Shown: positions 23,511-36,007, counted from the stretch's first letter. The stretch: DNA of 64,000 bases from Caprella mutica (GCA_947561585.1 CANNZV010001616.1:120676-184675), one strand, 5' to 3'. Numbers and translations are program-made. Notes: generated from the letters alone by a model not told the origin.

Positions 23511-23596
23511 CAATTGCCTCATTAGGAATAGAACCCCTGACCTCTAGTACAGTAAACTGATAGACTGCATGAGTGAAGTGAGGTAAAATAAGGTAA
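23511..23596 (-). repeat. tRNA-derived SINE-like module
   Basis: Minus strand: tacctcacttcactcatgca, ctgtactagaggtcaggg, gttctattccta. The B box is mutated (ggggttctattcc). Confidence 0.5.
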
Positions 23597-23879
23597 ACAA
23601 TTTGCAACCAGATACATGATATTATAGTGGTCTATTGTGGAACTTTTTAGGACAGAGACATAGCAGCGATAATAATTTCATACAAGGAAGAAAGTGTCAA
23701 GTCATACAAATATTGACTGACTCCAATAAACAAAAAGGTTAATTGTCTACACAACCATTGCTATCACTCATCCGTGTAACATGAAGCGATTTTGTAAATT
23801 CTTATCATTTGAAACTACACAGAGAAAAAAGTTTACTTATATTTAATGGGTCAACAATTTATGCTTTGAATCAATTTAT

Positions 23880-24435
23880 TACGTGAGTTGGTTGGACTAC
23901 GTTCATGTTTTCACGTGTGTCAAAACAACTATGACGTGATGTGTCACCAAACATAGTTAATTCAAATACTTTTATGGATTGAATCAACTTACTATGAGAG
24001 TTAGAGTTACATTTTGGGAGTTTTGAACATATGTTAAAACAACTAGAACATAGTGTGTTGAAGTAACTCACAAAGAATGTTAATTCAATGTATCTGGTGT
24101 ATGAATTAACTTACTATGAGAGTTGACGTTACTTTTTTTAAGATTAGGTGCGAGTTAAATCAACTAAGACATTGAGTGCTATAGTAACTCACAAAGACTG
24201 TTAATCCAATGTATTCTGCAGTGTTTGAATTAACTTACTATGAGAGTTGGCGCTACTTTTTTGTATGTCTAGGTGTAAGTTAATTAAAACAACTATGACA
24301 TAGTGTGATGAAATAACTCACAAAGACTGTTAGTCCTATGTATCTGGTGTATAAATTAACTTAATATGAGAGTTGGCGCTACTTTTTTTAAGTTTAGGTG
24401 TGAGTTAAATCAAATGAGTTTGTGGCAACTTATGC
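23880..24435 (+). repeat. ~124-bp tandem repeat, about 4.5 copies
   Basis: The landmark actatgag(agttgg) recurs ending at 23,998, 24,120, 24,244 and 24,370. Each unit also has taactcacaaagactgttaat and acaactatgacatagtgt. It forms the left subterminal array of the enclosing element. Confidence 0.85.
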
Positions 24436-24839
24436 TTTCTTCAAGCCAACTAATCGGTTGACACTTTTCAGTTCAAATCTTGTTTCAAGTGTGTTACGTG
24501 TTAAATGTGAACGCTCCTCAATACCATTTTAGTTCAAGTGCAAACAATAGCGTTATATGCACTAAATATTATTATCGCTGCCGATTGATTATTAATTATT
24601 AATTGATTCCATTAATTAATTGATAAATGTCTGCCTAAATATTCTAAAATTTTAGGGATTGATAGGCTGGCGGCTAGGTAGTTATTTGAAGAGCTGATTA
24701 TCAGTATATATAACTTGTCATAATAATAATAAATTTTTATTACTGCCTCCCAGTTTGTTAACTGATATCCAAACTAATTTCCTAGATTATTATATGTTAA
24801 CTTATTTAAGCATCATACCTACCTAGCTGTTTTTTTCAG

Positions 24840-26125
24840 TGCCAATACCTTCTACATAGGGATAGGCAGTTACTGCGCTGTCCTCAGATAGGGTAAGTTC
24901 CAAAGTATCACTCGATTTCAAATTTTCGGTCACGTATGAAATATAGTACACTGTACCTAATAGCTAATTAAAATAAAAGTTGATTAATTATTTTATAGAG
25001 TTTTTCTTAGGCGACCGAAAATGTGGAACTATTTTCATAGTTTTTCTTAGGCGACCGAAAATGTGGAACTGTCCGATATTTCGGAACTTATCTTAGTATT
25101 TTAAGTAAAGTATTCTGATAATTTATATATTTTAAAACTAGCTAGTCTACCTATAGGTAGGGTTACACAGGTAAATTCGGTTCTTTAATTTCTAATTGCG
25201 GCCCTATTAAGAGAGCCTAAAAATCATTCTGAAATTAGTTTAGCTATATATTGAATTGCTGAATATCATAATAAGCTCAATTTATGATAGGTTCTATTTA
25301 TTTCACGAGTACCTTGAAGCCATGATGGTTATTAATGTTTATGAGGTAAGTGACCACAGTTAGTTAAAGTGCCCCAATTTACCTACACTTGATCCTAGTT
25401 TTCTATGACCGGGAGAACTCCATCCAGTGAGGTAGTCGGAGGAGAATACCGTCCAGGGATTTGGCAGTGAGAACTCCAACCAGAGGTGAGCCTTTTGATA
25501 TATTATACTTTTTTGGTATTTAAAAAAAGTCTAAATTAAGAGTGTATAATGAATAAAATAATGAGGATTAGCCAGATGAATCCATTGCATTTATTAGAGC
25601 TAAATTTATACTACATCTGAAGATTTATGAATAGTTTAACATTTTATATAAATAATTTACCTAAACGAAACAATTCTCAGTTAATAATTTTCTTCATTTC
25701 TTTTTTAATATGGTTTTCTATATTTTCTTAATCTACTTTCAGATCTTTATGAAGAATTGATGGAGTAGATCAACGTCATTATCCATCGGAGTCCTCTTCA
25801 ATTCCTTTGAATGATTCAGGAACATTATTATGCTAGGTCAAAGTAGGTTTTGAAATTATTAGATGATTTTTAAATATGTATTTGCAATATGATTAGCTCT
25901 TACTTTTTCATTTGCTTTTAGGGATTCCAGACATGAAAAGAATATCGAAGCTATCGCTATCTCATCACAAAAGGAAAAAGAGTAGGTGATGTTATTGATA
26001 ATGTATATAAACGATACTATAAATTTCTATTATATATAAATATACGAATCTCTTAATTCAGGAATTGGCAACTTATAGTAGTGACAGACAGTGACGAGGA
26101 TTCAAATTGTACTTCTGAATAAAAA
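24840..26125 (+). pseudogene. Exon-like segments inside the 3.9-kb element (captured or decayed gene)
   Basis: Segment 24,840-24,892 has a strong acceptor (ctgtttttttcag) and donor (GG|GTAAGT). 25,409-25,494 ends at AG|GTGAGC. 25,741-25,763 follows ctactttcag and ends GA|GTAGAT. 25,921-25,980 follows tttgcttttag and ends GA|GTAGGT. 26,062-26,122 follows cttaattcag and reads NWQLIVVTDSDEDSNCTSE then TAA, with AATAAA overlapping. The last three segments join in frame to give LYEELMEDSRHEKNIEAIAI and SSQKEKE before the NWQL ending. Whether the first two segments join in frame was not established. The product is not recognised. Confidence 0.35.
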
Positions 26126-26758
26126 TTCTAAAACTCAAATGTTTATATTTCGTTTTCAATTCGACCTTGGTAATTCTATTAGCATATTTCTACATCAGTG
26201 CCTATGAGTAAGATGAATTGCACTAAAATATGGTTTAGAAGATAAAGGCTTTATTATTATTCATTAAGTTATAGTATATCTGCAGCATATATCAAAGATT
26301 TATTCTATCAACATTTGTTTTTTGTAATCTAGCCGGGTAATTTAATTTATATAGCCTACCTATTTATCACTACGTAAAGTTATTTACGTCATCTAACTAC
26401 TTATTTATAAACAGACCTGATGAAGTTATTTATTCAATCTAATCTATTAATTTACAACTAATAACCATATATCAATTCATCAGATCGAAAACATTTCAAA
26501 ATGAAAAGATTAGTATAGGTGATCAATCATTTTTTTAAATCAAAATAGTATGCATATCACAGAAGCAAAAGTAGGAAAATAAATGAACATATTAGATTTG
26601 GTCGTAGAGAATAAATAGTCTAATCTAATTGATACCGGGACCAAACTCGAGATTATGATTTAATAGGGTAAATATAGTGAATGAAAAAGTCATGTAAAAA
26701 GTCTGCATGGCTACTGCTAACCGGACCGAGATTTCAACTTACACTAAAAGTTGATATA

Positions 26759-26765
26759 CATTTAC

Positions 26766-26805
<40 letters not shown>

Positions 26806-26806
26806 A
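26759..26806 (+). repeat. (ATTT)n microsatellite
   Basis: About 11 uninterrupted tttatt-type tetranucleotides. Confidence 0.95.
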
Positions 26807-27192
26807 CATAATGTTTCCCAACAATGAATGTAAGAGAGCCGGGATTACTCTCTCACACTGACTAATTGACAAAGCAAATAATTTATACAGAAGAAACATT
26901 AAGGCCCGATAAGCTAAATGCTTTTAGGGCAACCTATATAAAATTAAAATGTTACACATGATGGTCCTACCTATAAAGTTTGAAAGAATGAATTAACATA
27001 CATAATATTAAAAACAAAGAAAAGTACTACTGGAGAGCAAGCAGATGGACCTTATAAGAACTTTTGAATTTACAGATACTAGAATTAGATTTCAAATTTT
27101 CACTAATATCATTCCACATGCTGCATCCTTTGTAATAAATACTATTTTGAGTTTTAGATCTACTGAAAAGAGGCAACGTTATATTTAGTTTA

Positions 27193-27462
27193 ATAGTAGT
27201 TGATATAACCAACACAAGATGTTGATATAACCTACACGAGTAGTTGATATAACCTACACGAGTTGTTGATGTAACCTACACGAATAGTTGTTATAATCTG
27301 CACGAATAGTTATTATAACCTACACAAGCAGTTGGTATAACCTACACGAGTAGTTGGTATAACCTACAAGAGTAGTTGGTATAACCTACACGAGTAATTG
27401 GTATAACACATAGGAGTGATTTGAGAAACATACACAAGTAGTTGATGTAACCTTGTTCTGTA
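27193..27462 (+). repeat. 22-bp tandem repeat, about 12 copies
   Basis: Units gtagttggtataacctacacga, written here as gtagttggtataacctacac plus ga, with substitutions. It forms the right subterminal array of the 3.9-kb element and decays rightward to about 27,540. Confidence 0.85.
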
Positions 27463-27714
27463 GTTGTTTTAACTATTACATATAATTGGTTGAACCATCA
27501 CGAGTAGTGTTGACTATCACAGATAGTTATTGTAATCATCGGGAATTAGAAATAATCAACTCACATTTGTGTTGTTTTAACCAACGTCAATTTAACTCAT
27601 TTTAATATAGTACCAACAACTCACCACGTATAGGTAGGCGCACAGATAAACCATAAAATGTAGTCAAGACAAATCAAATATGATTTGATTCCACTAATCC
27701 TTTCTCTGTGTGTA

Positions 27715-28558
27715 ATTAGTTTCATCAATCCTTTTACTTTTTTAATGTCAGATGTAAATATACTTCATTTATTCTGAGTATCAAGTTAATCTGGTAGAAA
27801 AAATGAATGGAGACAATTTGATCCAAAGCAACGAGACTTATGAGAATATGATGGAACATTTCCTAAAATCTTAAGAGTATAGAAAAGAAAAAAAGAAAAT
27901 AGGGTGGAAATTATATTGCGAGAAAATGTTATAATGCATGAGTTAATTTCTTTCGGATTACGGTGACTACATATATGCTGCTTAACCACATCTACATTTC
28001 CGTTTATGATGGTACACTTTACTATAAGTAGAGCTGGCGTTCCAATAATACAGTGAGAATTAATTACGGAACTGTACAAACTTCTAAAAGAAACTTCACT
28101 AATCGAAATATTAGAGTGTTCATGACATATAAGTATATTATTAGTGAAAGTTGTATACTTGTATGTTGAATATTATTCAATATATAATTTTTATTCAGGG
28201 AGTTGTTTCTTGTGAATATTCTTACATGTTATTCGTGTAGTTAATTGTTATTTATGACTAGTGGTGAGAATGAACCTATAATAATCACCTTGCACGATTT
28301 AATTATGAACGACGTTTTTTATCAAGACATTCATGTCGTTAATCGTTATTTGTAAAAAGAAAAGACTATCGAACTGTATAATGCCTATCTGAGAAATAAA
28401 AATGATATAATTAATTTAAAAAATGATAAAAATGATATAAGTAATTAAAATGATATGAAGATTAATCTATTAATTAGTGTCAGTTAAAATATGTAAATAA
28501 ACTGGGAAGAATGTAGATATTATGCAGTTTCTTGCGATGTCTAGAACTTTTTATCTTT
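27715..28558. repeat. Dispersed repeat block
   Basis: The stretch 27,840-27,990 recurs at 51,820-51,960 (aaaatagggtggaaattata). A minus-strand 97-codon frame at 27,786-28,079 is not retained in that other copy and is treated as chance. Confidence 0.45.
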
Positions 28559-28662
28559 GGAGAGTCCTCTATGGACCAATCTTTACATCAGAAGTTCATC
28601 TCCTTGTTTGAACTGACATTAAATCACGCAATTATTAACATTGCAAATATTCTGTCTTGAGA
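28559..28662 (+). repeat. Core repeat R1, copy 5
   Basis: Consensus apart from aaatattctg. The flank on the left differs from other copies. Confidence 0.85.
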
Positions 28663-29322
28663 AGCGGATTTAATTCGAATTATGAAGAGGGCTATGGTCA
28701 CTCGATGATCACTTTAAAAATTATAAGCGGAAAAAATTTTAAATTTACATATTAAAATCTGTGTTTGTGTAAGACATAAAAAAAACTGATGTAGCGCGGC
28801 CTGAATAAAATATTAAGTTGAAATTTGATTGTAAACTATTATGAAAACTTTTACAAATCTGGTTGGTTTATGATGAGATTGCTGAACTAAATCACTTCGT
28901 TCTAGTCAGTAGACCAACAAACTGATTCACTTTTTTCTGTTTTGATTGAACATAATGTCACAGATTTCTATTTTGAGATTTAAAAAGTCTCGTCTTTATT
29001 TGCTAAGATTGTGTCCAGAGACTCTTTCAAAAAGTAATAACATATTAATTGGTTAATGAGAAGAAATGATATTAATTAAATCTGATATTCGGAAAAGGCT
29101 TGATGAAACTAAATTGTTTAGACTGATATGAATTTACTAAATACTTCATATTGTAAGGATGATTGATGACAGTAATTTATTTAATGAAATCAGTCAATTT
29201 TGTTATGATTAAATTCTATCTTTCTTGAGTTACTTCATTTGACATTGAAATATTGTTATCTTTGAAAGGTCCACATTGGACCACCATATCATCATGTATT
29301 TGGTTGCAAATCGTTTACCATA
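28663..29322. repeat. Dispersed repeats
   Basis: Contains the tgtccagagactctttcaaa module (about 29,010-29,320) in the same order as at 4,760-5,117 and 40,800-41,140. Confidence 0.5.
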
Positions 29323-29570
29323 TGAAGAGTTTGGTTCCAAAACGCTATAAATCCATTTTGATCAATTTGAGTTAAAATGTGTTTTCTTTACCAAGAAAGT
29401 ACAAAGATGAAAACCACTATTTTCTGTTTCAATCATTCACATAGCATATTGAGGTTATAATAACATAAACAATTCAAATCCACAATACCGACGAAATACA
29501 ATATTGATTTAGGTGGAAACTCATTTTTTTCAAAAGTGGCGTTTATCGCGTTTTGGAACCAAACTCTTCA
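29323..29570. mobile_element. 248-bp MITE, perfect 23-bp TIR, TA duplication
   Basis: Both ends read TGAAGAGTTTGGTTCCAAAA followed by CGC, flanked by TA (29,321-29,322 and 29,571-29,572). It interrupts the SINE-like/dispersed repeat exactly between gtttacc and ttttacctcac, which are contiguous (gtttaccttattttacctcac) at 5,085-5,105. Confidence 0.88.
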
Positions 29571-29650
29571 TATTTTACCTCACTTCACGCATGCAGTCTA
29601 TCAGTTACTGTACTAGAGGTCATGGGTTCGATTTCTAATGAGGCAATTGT
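29571..29650 (+). repeat. tRNA-derived SINE-like module
   Basis: cctcacttcacgcatgcagt, ttactgtactagaggtcatg, GGGTTCGATTTCT. The MITE above lies immediately to its left. Confidence 0.5.
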
Positions 29651-31590
29651 TTTCTTTATCTTTTAGACATGCTATTTCTTGACAGCCATACCCTTCATTC
29701 CATCTTTTTCATTTCCCTACTTATTCTCTTTCTTATATTCCACTCTCAATAAATTACACTACTGCATTTAACCTTCAAGAAATCATTGATCAGGCATTAT
29801 TCTAAAAGTAATAGCCATACAATAATTAGGAATAACTTATTTTTAACTCTAATTGAAGTTGCAAATTAATCAATGATGATATTTAGTCTCCAGTTACTTT
29901 TGGTTTACTTGATAGTGTATCCGGGATACGCTTTATGTATCTGTGTATCAGTGATGTGTTATTTCGTATCGAAACATGTAACTAAAACTATGCAGTTTAG
30001 TTTGTTGTTAACGACTCATATTCATTGAAACTATTAGGTTATGGGATATTAACTGCAACTCAATGGGGATTTGAACATTTCCATTGAAGAGCTGACACAT
30101 TCTGAAAGTAAGAGGTTGCAAGCAAGACAGTAAATTCATATACAGTAAATAGTTAATCACACAGCATGAGATTTCACTGCAATGTGGAATTAAGCGACTT
30201 GAAAATGCTCTCTAAATATGGCCAAGGCTTCTCTGGCGGGAGCTTTTTTATCTGCATGAAATACATCGTGAAAAAAACTACGAAATTTTGTCCATAAATT
30301 CATATTAATTTGATATATGTAGTAGAATTTGTGTTCTTGCAATGAATATTTAAAAGTGTAAAGTTACTTTTCCGCCACCCTGTATGACCCGCTATAATAA
30401 CATGTATCTTGTTGATAGCTATGTCTTTATCTTCTATACATTTTATTTTTTGATAGTCATACACTCTTTCTATTTATATTATACCCCATATTAATTTTTT
30501 GTTTTATTTATTCTACTCTCAATATATTAAATTACCGCATTTAGCCTTCACGAAGGCATTGCCACTTTGTAAAGACTGTGGTTGGTACCAGTTTCATCTA
30601 ATAACCTATGATAGTCCAGAAGATAAGAGGAATAATCTAATTAATTTGACAAAGAATATACATCAAATTTACTGACTGCAATATACAAACAGACCAACGA
30701 ATCTGGATTTGATAAATTAGATAACATATTTTTACATAAATAAAACGTAATTGCATAAGAACCAAGAAACAAATTTGTTTAATATTTTCACTATATCTGT
30801 ATCCATTCAATAAAATCTACATATCGCTTATTTGCGAGAACTCTGTCACAACTCCAAAAAATGTTATTCCATCAGGGCATTTTGGTACTTGTTATGTAAT
30901 GATATATCGTTAGGATATTTAGCATCTCTATAGCGTTAATTTTTTCAGCTACAATAATGTAATTAGGTTGGAATTATTGTTAATCAGTAATTTGTAGTGG
31001 TCAGGGATTCGATTTCTAAGGATTCAAATGTTTCCTGTCACTTTAAATATTTTATTTCTTGATTATCACACTCGCCATTCTTTCTTCCATGTGTCTCTAA
31101 ATCCTATATTATATTTAGTTTAGTAGCTAGTTATTTTATAAATTAACAGTGTGTGTATTACTTAAAATATTAAGATGTGTTTGAAATTGTATTTTTTTAT
31201 ACATTATTTATCTATGAGTTCAATTTTTTAGTTACCTGACTAGAAAGAGATAATTAAGTTCATGAATTTTGTCCTAAACCAATCTGATCATTAGAAATAT
31301 TATAGACATTTGTCATGATATATTCCGCATACTGTAAGTGTCCGATTACTTTATTATCTCTCTGATAGTACATTACTTTGCTTGAATTGAAACTGCAGAA
31401 TGGTGAAATTAGAAAATCAAAATATTTTGAAATGATAATGTGAACAGGCTGCCATATTTTAGTTTTTATAATTCCTACATAAACACAACTTTACCATAAA
31501 TTTGGAAGTTATTCCATTTATATATTTGATAAATTGCAAACATTTTATATCTAGCTGACCATAGACCCCATCATACTGTTTTCACTGCGC
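29651..31590. repeat. Dispersed repeats; 29,880-30,150 repeated at 42,345-42,615
   Basis: The ~270-bp pair (gtgtatccgggatacgcttt, tatgggatattaactgcaac) is nearly identical. A transposon end lies at about 30,170-30,382. A B-box-bearing SINE remnant (cagggattcgatttctaagg) lies at about 30,995-31,020. No gene. Confidence 0.55.
30170..30382. mobile_element. Tc1/mariner-type transposon end fragment
   Basis: The right end is cttttccgccaccctg|TA, i.e. inverse CAGGGTGGCGGAAAAGTAAC beside TA, a typical Tc1/mariner-type terminus. No matching left TIR was found, so this is a truncated copy. Its interior is richer in G+C (gcttctctggcgggagct). Confidence 0.5.
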
Positions 31591-31695
31591 TTCTCAAGAC
31601 AGATTATTTGCAATGGTAATAATTGCGTGATTTAATGTCAGTTCAAACAAGGAGATGAACTTCTGATGTAAAGATTGGTCCATAGAGGACTCTCC
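31591..31695 (-). repeat. Core repeat R1, copy 6
   Basis: Inverted and near-consensus (tgcaatggtaataattgcgt is the only clear change). Confidence 0.85.
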
Positions 31696-32958
31696 AAAAA
31701 TAAAAATAAAGAATTTGGTCATGCCACTTGTATGTAAGTGATATTTTACTCCACTGATTTACTTGTTTTAACTGACACTAATTCACAAAATGTTATAGCA
31801 TATTTTTTATTTTAATCTGAAATTTGGGAATTACGAATTATTCATTACAAATACAATTAGAATTCTGGTATTAGTATTAGTAATAAATGTTGTATCAATC
31901 ATGAATTAAAATCAATTAAATATATACATAACATATTAGTTTCTGTTAAAATATTCAACAACTAGAATTATTTCATTCATATATTTCACAATTGATTTGC
32001 ATAAAAAACTCTCAAATATATGTGGGGTAAGTTCTGAAATATTGGACTGTTATACATTTCCGAACATAAAGGAAAAATATCTATAATATATATAATTCAC
32101 AATATTATTTGTTTTTGAACAAACAAACTAAAATAAAAAATAATTATGAAATATTTTTCAGATGGTCAAAAATGTGGAAATGTCATATATATGATCGAAT
32201 TTCCTTACTTTCGTCAGTATTCTTTTTATTTTTGGAAAAACTAGTTCTGTATCTAATTCAAAATCACAGCTGTATACTTTATTGAATAATATAATTCATC
32301 TATTGGAGAAATAAATATGAAAATTAAATATGCATTTATAATTAAATACCATACATATCCTTTAGTATTGATTTGACACGCATTTGGTTACATTATTTGT
32401 TAGCGGAAAAAATGTTATAGAATATTTAGAAAAAATTATATTATGAGTATTTGTTATATATATATGAAATGGATTTGATAAATATATTTAATAAAATCTA
32501 CATTCAGTTTCATTAATATTCACTTTAGGTTAATCCATTAATTTATTGAAACTTATAAACAAATCATTAATTTTGTAAATTACTCTCAGTTAAAACTAGT
32601 AACATTCCTGAAGCTTTATTACTTTAGTTTAGGTTTGATGATAACAAACTGTGCAAAATATAAGCAAACTATGTAAAATTAAAAAACTATGCAAACAATG
32701 TAAAATATATATAAGCAATAAACATAGCATTTCTGAACATTATATTTTGTTTGACTTAGATTACTAGAGAAAATATTATTTTTAATTATATATTTTTTAA
32801 ACCTTCCTGCAGGTAAAAAGAGATAAAAAATATAAATAGAAACCGATTCCATGTACATTGGATAGGTTCAGAAAAGTCTACTTCTTGGTAAAAACTCAAC
32901 TCAATTATTGATGGAAACGAACGTTCTTTTTTGCTTCTTGTCGACTAGTTGTTGCTAC
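31696..32958. repeat. AT-rich dispersed repeats
   Basis: 32,640-32,935 is the inverse of about 43,180-43,440 (gcaaactatgtaaaat, gaaacgaacgttctttt). No gene. Confidence 0.5.
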
Positions 32959-33835
32959 GGTACTAGGACAAAATGCCTACGGACAAAATGCCGTACTGAC
33001 AGAATGCCTACAGACAAAATGCCGTACTGACAGAATGCCTACGTACAAAATGCCGGACTGGCAGAATGCCTACGGACAAAATGCCGTACTGGCAGAATGG
33101 TGACAGGACAATAACCCCCGTGCAAAAAAAAAAAAAAAAAACCGCGGTCAAAACCCCCCCCGTGCAAAATACCCCTCGGAAAAAAACCCGTACAATAAAC
33201 CCCCCGGACAAGAACCCCCAAAGCAAAAAACCCCCGGTGCAAAAAAAACCCGGTCGATATAAATAGCATAATTCATTTTAATTAATTTTCATTAATCTTT
33301 TATTAATAAAATTACTATATGCTATAAATATAAAGAGATATAGTGCACCTAGAGATATAGGCTTGCCCCCCCCCCCCCGGCCAGGTTTTATAGTGACAAA
33401 ATGTATACTGTACTTATTTTTACTATAAAATAGGTAATTGGGTATAACTTATTTTGCAAAAAAAATTGTCGTATTTTCGAAGAAAATGTAATAATTATTA
33501 GTTCGCATTGAAGTATGTTTTAAATTTATTAATAAAAATGAATTATGCTATTTATATAGACCGGGGTTTTTTGCTTGGGGGGTTTTTGTCCGGAGGGTTT
33601 ATTGCACGGGGTTTTTTTTCCGGGAGGTATTTTGCACGGGTTTTTTTTGACCGCGGCGGTTTTTTTGCACGGGGGGTTATTGTCCTGGAATCTGACAGAA
33701 TGCCTACGGACAAAATGCCGTACTGACAGAATGCCTACAGACAAAATGCCTACGGACAAAAGGCCTACAGACAAAATGCCTAACGGACTGAATGCTTAAC
33801 GTACAAAATGCCTAAAGGACAAAATGCCTGACGGA
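32959..33835 (+). repeat. 15/16-bp tandem array, interrupted by a nested palindromic element
   Basis: Units caaaatgcctacgga and cagaatgccgtactga run in the same orientation at 32,965-33,103 and 33,690-33,835. The left end, GGTACTAGGACAAAATGCC, resembles the terminus GGCACTAGGACAACTGCC of the foldback element at 57,437. The matching inverted right end was not found. Unit edges decay rightward. Confidence 0.8.
33104..33687. mobile_element. 584-bp palindromic element nested in the tandem array
   Basis: Arms of about 155 bp (33,104-33,262 and 33,538-33,687) are inverse copies beginning CAGGACAATAACCCCCGTGC. The arms are themselves irregular tandem units (gtgcaaaa, cccccgga). The spacer of about 275 bp includes a 14-C run at 33,366-33,379. 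No TSD could be identified. Long open frames in this span come from the repeat structure. Confidence 0.8.
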
Positions 33836-34304
33836 CATTATACATAATGGACGAAATATACGAATAAGGAAAATAGAAATTGTAAAATAGTGACGTAAAA
33901 GGATGTTGCAAAGTGAATAAGAGAATTTAATCCATATTTAAATAAATGGGCAGAATATAAAACATTGAAGTGATATCTGTAATGGATTGATTATAGGTAA
34001 ATAAAGAACATTATACATTATAGTGTAATGCCCTAATGCCATAATTGAACATCAAATAATATTTTTAAAAATTAATGTAAAACATAAGAAAAGAATGTAT
34101 ACTACGTCCCAATTACATCTCATAAAGAATACTGTATTTTTTCCATCGGAACTTCTAATACTATAATAATAGAAATTATGAAATTTAAATTATGAAATTA
34201 TGAATTTGTTGCAATTACTTTTCAAAAACTTTGCAGTATGAGAAAAATTACGAGTTGAAAATCAATAGAAATAAAGTTTTCTCAAACATTAATATCAATT
34301 TATG
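33836..34304. other. AT-rich, no gene seen
   Basis: The last part (34,190-34,300) joins the dispersed repeat also present at 8,490-8,600. Nothing else recognised. Confidence 0.35.
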
Positions 34305-34408
34305 TATTTTCACTGACACGAATTAACAAGAGTAAAGAATTGATCTCTCATAACGCTATCAGTAACTAATTTGTTAGCGGTGTTTATTTTCGTTAGGTTT
34401 ATTATAAA
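34305..34408 (+). repeat. Second conserved dispersed block (copy 2)
   Basis: Near-identical to 8,690-8,797 through taacgctatcagtaactaat. Confidence 0.8.
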
Positions 34409-34609
34409 TGATGATTTCCATCAAGATATTCATATAGTTAATTTTTATTTATAAGGAGTGACGAGTATTAAACTGTATAGTATTATCTGAGCTTTTTTTA
34501 AATGATTAAGGACATAACTTGTAAATTATTGTCAGTTAAAATGTTTATTAACCCAAAGAAAATGAAAGATATCCTTCTTCAAACCCAGTACATTTTTTGA
34601 AATATCTTT

Positions 34610-34714
34610 GGAGAGTCCTCTCTGGACCAATCTTTACATCAGAAGTTCATCTCCTTGTTTGAGCTGACCTTAAATCACGCAATTATTAACATTGCAAATA
34701 ATCTGTCTTGAGAA
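34610..34714 (+). repeat. Core repeat R1, copy 7
   Basis: Consensus except ctctctggacc and tttgagctgacctt. Confidence 0.85.
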
Positions 34715-36007
34715 GAGCAGTGAATTTGTAGTACGAAGTTAGGCCTAATGTTATCTTGGCAATAACTATCCGCAATGTTATAAAAATAAAAATGGATAAC
34801 ATTGAAAATCATTATTTATGTTGTGCTTGTGTAAATAAATACAAAATTGAAAAAGCGCAGACTGGTTCCATTATTGTGAGAAAGTAGCAATACATGGAGG
34901 GAATTCAGTGTCATTCACTAATCAAAATGTCAAATTGTGTTTAAATTTTATTATAAAAAAATTTGTTTGTTGCTCTAGTTAATGTTTTATTTTAATTATG
35001 TATCAAATAGGCTCTTTAATTATTTAAGTTTTAGATTCAGTTAAATAAGTTTGTGTCGTAGTGAAAAGTGAATAATTATTGTGAGACAATGAAATATCAT
35101 GTGCGAGTATCTTTAATATATTCAATTATTCATGTTTCAATGTCAGTGAGGTTTATATTATACATTTACCTAAGGAAGCAGTTGCTCATTACTCGAAAAA
35201 TGTGTTTGAACAGAAGTCAATCAATCCTCTCTGATGGAAAACTAACACTAATTTCAATTGTGTAATTTATTCAATATCTCTAATTCTGCATTAACATGAG
35301 GAAAATTTTCACCAATTTGACGGTATCTATCGTCATTTGCTGAGTGTGCAACATACATTATAAATGTTTGCTGTGCCAAAATTTTAAAACTCGAACCGTA
35401 ATCGGGTCACTAACTGATCGATTAGACAAATTAACATTGCGAAAACACTACTTCCAGAATCAGCATGCTAAAACTATTCACCCCAATAATTTGTTGTACC
35501 TAAATCTGTAGAAAATATTAACCATACCCATTAGTTACCCATCGAAAAAATAAGCGTAATTTGTTTGATTTTAATGATACCAATGAGATGTTCACGGTTT
35601 TTAACAAATAATAATTGCTATTTATAAGGAGTATTAATAGTATTAGAGTGCATGATTCTCACCTTAATATGAAGTTTGTATGATAAAATATGTATTTTGT
35701 AAATTATTGGCAGCTGAAATTTATAAGTTAGCAGAAAGAAAAGTAAGTGTATCTTGGGTGGTTTTCGTAGAAAAACTATATATTTTTGAAGAGTCCTCTA
35801 TTGACCAATAATTACATCTTTATCTCTTTTTTTGAATATCAATGTCATTTCAGTGTAATAGTACTTGCAGAATTCAATGGAAATTACCAGTCTTTTTTCA
35901 CAATGATTTAGAATATTTTTTTCCATATTAATTGTTATTGATTATAATAACATAATTGTTGATTGACACAAACATAAATTATTATTGATTGAAATTATTT
36001 GATTGAC
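34715..36007. repeat. Dispersed repeats
   Basis: A diverged R1-like box lies at 35,790-35,860 (agtcctctattgaccaataa). The module attcaccccaataatttgtt lies near 35,470-35,500. No gene. Confidence 0.45.

Larger units (their letters stand above)
23818..27712 (+). mobile_element. 3.9-kb CACACAGAGAA-family element with TA duplication
   Basis: The left end CACAGAGAAAAAAG and the right end (inverse CACACAGAGAAAGG) are flanked by TA at 23,816-23,817 and 27,713-27,714. The two flanks join into the continuous dispersed repeat seen at 10,540-10,600 (aattaattagtttcatcaa), which serves as the empty site. Subterminal tandem arrays lie at both ends, and the middle carries exon-like segments. The element at 47,344-48,867 has the same terminus but an unrelated interior. 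Confidence 0.8.

Noticed and set aside
27786..28079. Minus-strand 97-codon ORF
   Set aside because: The same sequence in the other repeat copy (about 51,820-51,960) is changed without respect for frame.
33008..33799. Overlapping ORFs on both strands rich in Gly/Phe or Lys/Pro
   Set aside because: They come from homopolymer-rich palindrome arms and the 15/16-bp array, are mirrored on both strands, and match no protein pattern.
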